The notes beneath the pieces were generated by a model. That model worked only from the letters and a program-made list of their open reading frames with translations, had not been told where the DNA came from and did not search any database. The position numbers and the translations under genes are program-made. This document shows positions 1-5,786 of a stretch of 5,786 bases of DNA, piece by piece (position 1 is the first letter of the stretch; every line of letters begins with the position of its first letter). Where the stretch lies: the NCBI GenBank assembly GCA_905215395.1, contig CAJMQA010000225.1:1-5786 (forward strand). The letters run 5' to 3'. The stretch is from an uncultured bacterium (GTDB lineage Bacteria > Bacteroidota > Bacteroidia > Bacteroidales > Marinifilaceae).

Positions 1-215
1 GCAGGGATAAACTGAAAAGCAAAATATCCTCCTTCCGAATATTTACCTGTGGCAAATTCTACCAACCTCCCCTTTTTCACTTCATACAAAGTTACTTTTC
101 CCTCCGCATCCATTTTAATATTGTCTGCTACCCGGCATTCCAGGGTAACAGCTTCCTGAGCGGACAGCAGGCTGCTCACGCAGACTGCCATCCACAACAT
201 CATTTGTTTCAGCAT
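1..215 (-). CDS. Exported protein, N-terminal fragment; possible TlpA/thioredoxin-like protein
   Basis: An open frame starts at ATG 215-213 and runs off the window after 71 codons. MLKQMMLWMAVCVSSLLSA is a signal peptide with a likely signal peptidase I site before QEAV. Cys12 is not in a good lipobox, so the product is probably periplasmic or secreted, unlike the three lipoproteins before it. The mature part begins AVTLECRVADNIKMDAEGKV, then TLYEVKKGRLVEFATGKY and SEGGYFAFQFIP, a beta-rich pattern. This recalls the DUF4369-like N-terminal domains that precede a thioredoxin fold in Bacteroidota TlpA-type proteins, which often close operons of this layout. The active-site CxxC, if there is one, would lie outside the window, so this identity is tentative. 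The start is only 6 bases after the preceding stop, which implies co-transcription and possibly translational coupling. Confidence 0.75.
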   Translation of the reverse strand, partial: MLKQMMLWMAVCVSSLLSAQEAVTLECRVADNIKMDAEGKVTLYEVKKGRLVEFATGKYSEGGYFAFQFIP

Positions 216-221
216 ATTTTT

Positions 222-1769
222 TTAAAACTCGTAATTATTAAACAGACGCATACAATAAGCCGCACGCCCTTTCCCTTTACCGATCAAGTAATCTTCAACA
301 TCGACACCGGTATTGATTTCACTACCTCCGCCGATAAACGGGAGAGCATACATTTTCCAATTACCGTCTTTAAAAGTAATAACCAACAGGTGATCCAGAT
401 TCAGATTGGCCATACTTACATGACGTAAATAGGTAATCTCCTCCCCCTTAAACGGCAATAATTTTCTTTCCCGTTCATTTGCCACCTGGCTCTGATTGAT
501 ATCGTGTACCCAAACAGCATCATGCACGGCAAAATAAACAGAGGAAGCCGTCAGATGTGCGCAAAGCACCTCTGCATCCCCCAACTGACAGCCGTCAGGA
601 ATAGCTTTATAATCTTTTACGGGATATTTGTTTTTTCCTGCGTAAGCCATAGAAAGCAGATAATCTGTCCCCTGATCGTCGGTCATAATAGCATAACCGG
701 CATAAATGTAATTATAAATATTCCAGTCGTATGTCTTACCAGCCCTCAAAAAATGTTTTAAACGTACCTCCATTCCGGTCAATGAACCAAAATCCGGAGT
801 ACCTGCATCTGCCGCAGAAAAATGGGCCAACTCAGAGTCACTACCCGCCCATAAGAACGATTGAGTCAGGCAATCCCAAACCATGGTATAATTACCGGCA
901 AATAAGTTTTCTTTGTGTAACTGATATGCAGCATTGGAGGGACCTGCTTTGGAATAACTGAATTTTCCGACATTGGCAGAATTACCGGAAAGGGTATGAT
1001 ATTTCCCAGCATTGATCAGATTCATGTTACGGCCGTTGGCAATACAATCCATGAAATCGAATTTAGCCGGAGCTTCATAAAAGCAGTCCTCACTTTGCTT
1101 CAATAATTCCATATTCTCGGCATTAAATACCAGCATTTCTTTTTCCGAAAGGATATAAAAAGCTTTGTAATTTTCCACCGTCGTTGTTCCATCCGGATTT
1201 TTCACCTCATTCGAATGTTGCTGCACATAAGCCACCTTGACGGCTTCACCTTCCAGTCTTTTGTCCAGAGACTGACTGACCAAATTCTCCATCACACTCC
1301 CGTCAGCAGTAACCGCATCCATATCCGTCATACCGTTCTCTGATTTCATCACCAGCCAGGCATTTGAAAGCTGAGTTTCCACCGCAACCTCTGCCATCTG
1401 ACTGACATACACATCTTTTACCGTATCCCGGACCTCAAACCACAACTGATAATTTCCGGATTCACAATCTACATAATAATCCAGGGTCTTTCCATATCCC
1501 AGGGTATCGCGTTCCGCCCAGTTCGGCTTCTTATACATATACCACATATAACGGAGATTCTTACAGTTCTGATCCCCCTCTACCGTCACCGCCAGATGTT
1601 CTGTTTTTCCAAACTGCAAAGAATAACTTTCCTGTAAACCGGAAATACCGACAGGTAAAACCTGATGGGCCGTGATATAATCATAATTTCCCTGATCATC
1701 GATACAGCCGAAGGCCAATGCTCCGATCATCAGAGCAACCGCCCATTGTATAAAGATTTTATATTTCAT
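222..1769 (-). CDS. PKD-like family lipoprotein
   Basis: This 515-residue lipoprotein has the architecture of the Bacteroidota PKD-like family found downstream of DUF4843 genes in SusCD operons. The signal peptide MKYKIFIQWAVALMIGALAFG ends at Cys22, followed by IDDQGNYDY, the characteristic D-D-x-G-N-Y-D-Y start of this family. Residues of about 36-132 look like an Ig/PKD fold, with YMWYMYKK at 74-81 and SGNYQLWFEVRDT at 104-116. LSNAWLVMKSENG (134-146) opens a larger beta-rich region that runs to the end. It contains repeated aromatic strands such as NLFAGNYTMVWD (288-299) and KTYDWNIYNYIYAGYAIM (345-362), suggesting a propeller-like or stacked-sheet fold; that is inference. No catalytic motif is visible, so a surface binding or scaffolding role is most likely. 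The start lies 18 bases after the preceding stop. The frame is intact and ends in TAA. Confidence 0.88.
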   Translation of the reverse strand: MKYKIFIQWAVALMIGALAFGCIDDQGNYDYITAHQVLPVGISGLQESYSLQFGKTEHLAVTVEGDQNCKNLRYMWYMYKKPNWAERDTLGYGKTLDYYVDCESGNYQLWFEVRDTVKDVYVSQMAEVAVETQLSNAWLVMKSENGMTDMDAVTADGSVMENLVSQSLDKRLEGEAVKVAYVQQHSNEVKNPDGTTTVENYKAFYILSEKEMLVFNAENMELLKQSEDCFYEAPAKFDFMDCIANGRNMNLINAGKYHTLSGNSANVGKFSYSKAGPSNAAYQLHKENLFAGNYTMVWDCLTQSFLWAGSDSELAHFSAADAGTPDFGSLTGMEVRLKHFLRAGKTYDWNIYNYIYAGYAIMTDDQGTDYLLSMAYAGKNKYPVKDYKAIPDGCQLGDAEVLCAHLTASSVYFAVHDAVWVHDINQSQVANERERKLLPFKGEEITYLRHVSMANLNLDHLLVITFKDGNWKMYALPFIGGGSEINTGVDVEDYLIGKGKGRAAYCMRLFNNYEF

Positions 1770-1787
1770 TGTTTCAGTATTAAATTA

Positions 1788-2558
1788 TTAAGGAAACACC
1801 ACACAATCCACACACACCTCTCCCGGTGCATGTTTTTTGTCTTTATTCTCACATAAGGGTTCTGTATGTGTAGCATTGTACTTCACCAGTTCTTCGCGGG
1901 CTTTCAGTTTCAGGTAATCCCGGTATCCTATATCAGGCAATTCTTCAAAAGTACTAAAACCCAGATAATTGATTATAAAATCCATCTTCACCGGTCCCCA
2001 GGTTCCAAAGTAATACGACCAGGACTGCCAATTGGTAGGTTGTTCCGGCATAGCTGTCGTTTGTACCATAAAATTCCGGTTCAGGTCGATACCCGGCTTA
2101 AAGAACTCATTCTCCCCCACAGTCATCTCTATCCGCACTTTCTCTTTATCCAAGGAGGGATCGTGAATCAAAATCACCGGAATCTTTACTTCCACCTGAT
2201 TTGCCGGCATCACCATCAGCCCGGCAACAGAGGCATCGTCAAAGGCCACATAATGTTTTCCGGCCACAGCAGCCCCTTCTTGTCCCTCATTGGTTTGTAT
2301 CAGCCTGATCGCACGGGCCTTCTCCCGGTCAGGAGCCCCCATTGCAGCCATCTCAATCCATACCGTATCCCGTTCTTTTCCTTTTGTCACCAGAAAAAAA
2401 CTGTGAATAAGGCTATCCTGCTGTCCATAACCTCTCTCCCCCCGTTTGAAAGCAATCCGGGGATCATTCTCATATATCTGTGCATCCTGTTGTTCGCAGG
2501 CTGAAACCATCCAACCCAGCAAACCTAACATCAGACAATATTTTATAACTTTTTTCAT
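1788..2558 (-). CDS. DUF4843 domain-containing lipoprotein
   Basis: This 256-residue lipoprotein is of the DUF4843 type, commonly encoded directly after SusD genes in Bacteroidota; its molecular role is not established. MKKVIKYCLMLGLLGWMVSA-C21 is a textbook lipoprotein signal with lipobox V-S-A-C. Family-like elements are YENDPRIAFKRG (29-40), DSLIHSFFLV (48-57), DTVWIEMAAMG (64-74), the AGKHYVAFDD stretch (99-108), FFKPGIDLNRNFMVQ (152-166) and WSYYFGTWGPVKMDFIINYL (180-199). I chose the start at 2558, not an in-frame ATG at 2636, because only 2558 begins with the signal peptide and it avoids a 59-base overlap with susD; the resulting gap is 19 bases. The C-terminus is odd: Cys236, Cys249 and Cys252 (the last two as C-V-D-C) sit in a short Lys-rich extension just before the final VVFP. 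It is probably anchored in the outer membrane and works with the SusCD pair. Confidence 0.87.
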   Translation of the reverse strand: MKKVIKYCLMLGLLGWMVSACEQQDAQIYENDPRIAFKRGERGYGQQDSLIHSFFLVTKGKERDTVWIEMAAMGAPDREKARAIRLIQTNEGQEGAAVAGKHYVAFDDASVAGLMVMPANQVEVKIPVILIHDPSLDKEKVRIEMTVGENEFFKPGIDLNRNFMVQTTAMPEQPTNWQSWSYYFGTWGPVKMDFIINYLGFSTFEELPDIGYRDYLKLKAREELVKYNATHTEPLCENKDKKHAPGEVCVDCVVFP

Positions 2559-2577
2559 ACGTTCGTCTTTTTCAATT

Positions 2578-4029
2578 TTACTCAAATGCAATCTGTCCTT
2601 TCGGTTTAGGTACAACATACCCGTTAGCCGGCACATTAAAACGGACAGGTACAGTATAATTTAAAACATTATGCCGTTTGTACCAGAAAAACATCTGTCC
2701 CTCTCCGAAAAATTCTTTCCGGCATTCGGACTCCAGCCTTGAAATCCGGTTTGTTTCAGAAATAGTGACATTGACACTCATCCCCCTGGCCTGACGATAA
2801 GTTTCAAAATAAGTTGCTGCTTCTCCGATCGGCAGATTTTCGATCAGAATCAGATACATCTCCGATAAACGGATCAAAGGAATCATATTGACCGGTTCAA
2901 TAATACCACTTCCGGAATATTTCAGAAAATAGGCCGTAGTCCCGTCAAACTCCCAATAACGTCCGGCTTTATTCCGGATATCATCCGTAGCATTTTCATA
3001 TATTTTATTGACATTGTTCTTACTTGAATACAGATCCGGACGCGAACCGGTCAGAACTCCACTGATCAGATCCTGATGATTGGAACAATTGACAGCAAAC
3101 AGATGTTCGCTTTGCATGACCAGATTACTGCTCCAGGAATCAGCATAACTCGCTTCATTGGTCAGGGTAAACTTATCTGTCTGATCGGTATTCTTTACCG
3201 CCAACACTCTTTTTGCATAAATATTAGCTGCCTCAGGTTTACCGGTCCATTGATAAAAACGGGCCCGCGTAGCATCCACAGCATAACGGTTAAAATGGGT
3301 CTGACGGTAATAATGCCAGTCATCCTCCGGAACATATTTACATTGTACATTTCCCGGATGATTGAAGTCGAACATATTCCCCAAAGCAAAAGGATCATTT
3401 TTCAGATATACTTCAGCAGAATCCAGATCCTGCAATATCAGTTTTTGTACCTCTCCGTAAGTTTTAGACACCAGTTTGGAAGGATCTTTTGTCATTTCAG
3501 TCGTATAAGGAATTGCTATTACCGACTCAGGCTCTGTCGGAAGCGGACCGAACAAACGCAATATTTCCAAATGGATAAAAGCCCGGAGCCCGTATGCTTC
3601 TCCCTTCAACAACTCCTTATTGCCATAGGTAAAGCTGACTTGGGTCGTTCCCAGATTTTCCAACAGGTTATTGACATGTGCCAAAGCTGTGTAATATTTA
3701 TTCCATATATCCGAAATAATGGGTTCCACATCTTTATGAGTGTAATTGAAAGCTGCCACATAAGATTCCGTACTTTGAGAAGCCGGAGTCCACAATTGGG
3801 CCAACAAGTCGGTGAAATAACTACTTGTATTCACTCCATACAACTGTTTTGAAGCCAACTGTATATAAATACCATTCATTACATTCTTAAAACTGGCCTC
3901 ACTGGTATAAATATCTTTCTCTTTAATTTCCGTACGGGGGTTGACATCCAACCAATCACTGCAACTGCAAGTCAGGGCCAGTACTCCCGCCAGCCACCAA
4001 CTGAAATATTTTGTTTTCATTCTTTTCAT
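2578..4029 (-). CDS. RagB/SusD family nutrient uptake outer membrane lipoprotein
   Basis: This is the surface lipoprotein that caps the SusC barrel and binds the incoming ligand. The 483-residue product has a lipoprotein signal peptide (MKRMKTKYFSWWLAGVLAL) leading to C21-S-C23-S-D-W-L-D-V; Cys23 is the likely lipidated residue by comparison with other CSDWLDV starts. The N-terminal SusD-like region follows (LDVNPRTEIKEKDIYTSEAS, about 27-46). TPR-like helices include GEAYGLRAFIHLEILRLFGP (143-162) and AVDATRARFYQWTGKPEAA (250-268). The conserved C-terminal elements are MIPLIRLSEMYLILIENL (382-399) and ESECRKEFFGEGQMFFWYKR (433-452). The length is normal and the frame is intact, stopping at TAA. 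Met4 (4020) is a possible alternative start; both keep the signal peptide. It lies 82 bases after the susC amber codon but only 19 after the ancestral susC stop. The specific ligand cannot be inferred. Confidence 0.96.
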   Translation of the reverse strand: MKRMKTKYFSWWLAGVLALTCSCSDWLDVNPRTEIKEKDIYTSEASFKNVMNGIYIQLASKQLYGVNTSSYFTDLLAQLWTPASQSTESYVAAFNYTHKDVEPIISDIWNKYYTALAHVNNLLENLGTTQVSFTYGNKELLKGEAYGLRAFIHLEILRLFGPLPTEPESVIAIPYTTEMTKDPSKLVSKTYGEVQKLILQDLDSAEVYLKNDPFALGNMFDFNHPGNVQCKYVPEDDWHYYRQTHFNRYAVDATRARFYQWTGKPEAANIYAKRVLAVKNTDQTDKFTLTNEASYADSWSSNLVMQSEHLFAVNCSNHQDLISGVLTGSRPDLYSSKNNVNKIYENATDDIRNKAGRYWEFDGTTAYFLKYSGSGIIEPVNMIPLIRLSEMYLILIENLPIGEAATYFETYRQARGMSVNVTISETNRISRLESECRKEFFGEGQMFFWYKRHNVLNYTVPVRFNVPANGYVVPKPKGQIAFE

Positions 4030-4048
4030 ACATATTCATTTTAATCGA

Positions 4049-4111
4049 TCAGAAACGGACTGTCAAAGCCAGGGAAAATTTACGGGCATAAGGATAATTT
4101 ATACCCCTTTC
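4049..4111 (-). pseudogene. Orphaned C-terminal tail of the SusC barrel downstream of the in-frame TAG
   Basis: Reading on in the SusC frame past TAG gives 20 sense codons, beginning E-R-G-I-N-Y-P-Y-A-R and ending K-F-S-L-A-L-T-V-R-F, followed by TGA at 4051-4049. This matches the usual end of SusC-family proteins: a Y-P-[FY]-A-R turn, then a last amphipathic strand with a terminal Phe. That strand is the signal recognised by the BAM complex. The TGA lies 19 bases before the susD start, the same spacing as at the next junction, which supports it as the ancestral stop. There is no frameshift; a single substitution, for example CAG (Gln) to TAG, accounts for the break. Whether the tail is ever translated cannot be told from sequence. 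Confidence 0.88.
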
Positions 4112-5786
4112 CTATTTGATAGTTGAAACCCGGAATAAATCTTCTCCATAAGCAGTCAATGTCAGATACGAAATAGAAAGGTGTTCCTGCAACCAGGCAG
4201 ATTCCCAATCATACCCGACAGATATGGACCGGCATTCCAATGTATTTTCGTCAGCCACAAAACGGGTAGTAGCATTCGTTGCAGATAAATCACGGACACT
4301 TTTATATTTTACGATATCTCCCGGATTTTTCCAGCGGTCATAATAAGCTCGCCGGTCGGCATTCTCTATCGGACGGATATTCTCAACCTTCCCGGCCAAA
4401 GTAGAGTTATACATTTGTCCACCCCAGCGGTAACCGAAAATAGCATTCAAGGTCAACCCTTTGTAACGGAACATGGTATTCAGGTTTCCCCATATTTTAG
4501 GCTCGTCCACTCCGCAAGCCACTTTGTCCTTAGCATCCCAATTGTAAGTCTGGGTACCGTCAGCTTTCAAATAGATTTCCTTTCCATTGGCCGGATCGAT
4601 TCCCAGGGAACGGACAGCAAAGATGGTATTCATAGATTGTCCCTCTTTAAACAGAAAACTGGGATTCACTCCATCATTTTCAATCAACTGTTCATTCAGG
4701 AACTCCAGGGAATTGGAGATCTCTTTGATGGTATTTTTATTATAAGCCAGGGTTCCGCCTACCGACCAGAATATATTACTTTCGGTATTGCGGATCAGGT
4801 AAGCATTCAATCCGACCTCTACCCCCCGGTTCAGCACCTTACCGACATTTGCCTTGTAACTATTGAAACCACTGGCCGTCGGCAGGGTAATATCCGCCAG
4901 CATATCGTCGGTCAGCTTATTGTAAAAATCCACATTCAGTTTGATCCTGCTCCGGAACATTTCCAGTTCCATTCCCACATTCACCTGTTTTGTAGTCTGC
5001 CACCCCAAATCAGAATTTCCCATTCCCAGCAAATAAGCTCCGCTGAATCCATTATAATTCTCTACTCCGAAATACTTGAAAGTCCGCATAGCCTGGTAAG
5101 GATCAAAATTCTGTGCCCCGGAAGTACCATAAGACACCCGCAAACGGGCGATATTCAATACCCGGTTGTCGGTCATAAATTTTTCCTGGTGAATATTCCA
5201 GCCGGCCCCTACCGACCAAAAAGGGGCAAACCGGTTATCACTACCGAATTTAGACGATCCTTCTATTTTCCCGGAAACATCCACAAAATAGCGGCGGTCA
5301 TAAGTATAGTTCAGGTTCACAATTCCTCCCATCCGTCGGGAAATCCCTTCATTTCCGACAGGTTTGCCTCCTTTTTCATACAAAGCTGCTAGACCCAGAA
5401 AATCAGAGTTGTCGTCCGGAATACCTTCGCCCTTTATCTTATAGTTTTCTGTTTTCTCTTCAGCAAAATTATATCCCAATCCGGCATACAACTGGTGCAC
5501 TTCATTCAAAGTTTTATTATAGTTCAAGGTAAAATCAGCTTCATACTTAAATGACTCACCCCATCCCATCGTATAACTTCCCCGGCGTACATAATCGTCA
5601 TCCGTATAATCTGCAAAATCGGTATGGCTGGCCGCTTTATAAAGATCCGAACGGCTGTTTTTAGAAGTCAGTCCAAAACGTCCCCGGACGAACAATTCCG
5701 GCAGAATATACCATTCAATACCGAAGTTATTCTGTATCTGTGTATATTTTTCCTCGTCTATACTGGGTAAATAAGCATTCCACAAC
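4112..5786 (-). CDS. SusC/RagA family TonB-linked outer membrane transporter, C-terminal half, ending at a premature amber codon
   Basis: This is the outer-membrane beta-barrel of a SusCD importer, which moves a SusD-captured ligand into the periplasm using TonB energy. The 557 visible codons are the distal part of the barrel. The signal peptide, carboxypeptidase-like domain, TonB box and plug lie beyond the window, since family members usually have about 1000 residues. The TTG at 5785 is internal (LWNAYLP), not a start. Family hallmarks, counted in the visible fragment, include NYTYDRRYFVDVSGKIEGSS (about 159-178), FAPFWSVGAGW (186-196), LRVSYGTSGAQNFDPYQ (215-231), NSDLGWQTTKQVNVGMEL (257-274), YRWGGQMYNST (452-462) and TRFVADENTLECRSISVGYDW (507-527). 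Alternating aromatic and polar residues are typical of barrel strands. The frame stops at TAG (4114-4112) after EDLFRVSTIK, yet a normal family C-terminus follows in the same frame, so the gene may be a pseudogene. The family call is very secure. Substrate is unknown. Confidence 0.95.
   Translation of the reverse strand, partial: LWNAYLPSIDEEKYTQIQNNFGIEWYILPELFVRGRFGLTSKNSRSDLYKAASHTDFADYTDDDYVRRGSYTMGWGESFKYEADFTLNYNKTLNEVHQLYAGLGYNFAEEKTENYKIKGEGIPDDNSDFLGLAALYEKGGKPVGNEGISRRMGGIVNLNYTYDRRYFVDVSGKIEGSSKFGSDNRFAPFWSVGAGWNIHQEKFMTDNRVLNIARLRVSYGTSGAQNFDPYQAMRTFKYFGVENYNGFSGAYLLGMGNSDLGWQTTKQVNVGMELEMFRSRIKLNVDFYNKLTDDMLADITLPTASGFNSYKANVGKVLNRGVEVGLNAYLIRNTESNIFWSVGGTLAYNKNTIKEISNSLEFLNEQLIENDGVNPSFLFKEGQSMNTIFAVRSLGIDPANGKEIYLKADGTQTYNWDAKDKVACGVDEPKIWGNLNTMFRYKGLTLNAIFGYRWGGQMYNSTLAGKVENIRPIENADRRAYYDRWKNPGDIVKYKSVRDLSATNATTRFVADENTLECRSISVGYDWESAWLQEHLSISYLTLTAYGEDLFRVSTIK

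Noticed and set aside
1866..2504. 212-codon plus-strand open frame
   Set aside because: It is antisense to the DUF4843 lipoprotein gene and low-complexity in His/Ile/Leu, consistent with a shadow frame.
2559..2636. Upstream extension of the DUF4843 gene to an ATG at 2636
   Set aside because: It would overlap susD by 59 bases and place 26 charged residues before a perfect lipoprotein signal peptide that begins at 2558.
3076..3852. 258-codon plus-strand open frame
   Set aside because: It is antisense to SusD, whose frame carries all the family motifs; the plus-strand product has no recognisable features.
4030..4048. An internal promoter or terminator between susC and susD
   Set aside because: The 19-base gap has no inverted repeat and is too short for a Bacteroidota -33/-7 promoter; I saw no convincing match there.
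4112..4130. A frameshift as the cause of the short SusC
   Set aside because: The family C-terminus continues in exactly the same frame after the TAG, so a substitution explains it and no insertion or deletion is needed.
4415..5392. 325-codon open frame on the plus strand
   Set aside because: It lies entirely antisense to the conserved SusC barrel sequence, has no signal or recognisable domain, and looks like an open shadow frame caused by codon use of the real gene.
5783..5785. TTG at 5785 as the start of the SusC gene
   Set aside because: The reading frame is already inside the barrel domain here, with no signal peptide or plug, so the gene simply continues beyond the window edge.

Overview
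The window is a segment of a Bacteroidota (probably Bacteroidales) chromosome carrying part of a SusC/SusD-type outer-membrane uptake operon. The evidence is the SusC-like barrel followed by a RagB/SusD lipoprotein, three consecutive lipoproteins with clear signal peptides, A/T-rich leaders without Shine-Dalgarno sequences, and moderate GC. A gut Bacteroidales such as the Odoribacter/Butyricimonas or Parabacteroides/Bacteroides groups is plausible, but the genus cannot be fixed from this sequence alone.

Every gene I can support is on the minus strand and transcription runs from high to low coordinates. The order is: the C-terminal half of a SusC/RagA TonB-dependent barrel (entering from beyond position 5786), a SusD/RagB lipoprotein (4029-2578), a DUF4843-type lipoprotein (2558-1788), a PKD-like family lipoprotein (1769-222), and the N-terminus of an exported protein (215 to beyond position 1). 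The junctions are very tight: 19, 19, 18 and 6 bases if the SusC gene is measured to its ancestral stop. This is one operon whose promoter lies upstream of susC, outside the window. There is no gap over 100 bases, no RNA gene, no mobile element and no terminator.

Functionally, SusC and SusD form a lidded outer-membrane importer that takes up an oligomeric ligand with TonB energy. The two accessory lipoproteins probably sit on or near the cell surface with it. The last protein is exported and may be a periplasmic thioredoxin-like protein, but only its first 71 residues are visible. No glycoside hydrolase or other degradative enzyme is visible, so the cargo cannot be named.

The most notable observation is an in-frame TAG codon (4114-4112) near the end of susC. 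Directly after it the same frame continues for 20 codons and encodes a textbook SusC C-terminus (RGINYPYARKFSLALTVRF, ending in Phe) before a TGA at 4051-4049. The gene therefore appears to have lost its final beta-strand through a single-base nonsense change, unless the TAG is read through or is a sequencing error.
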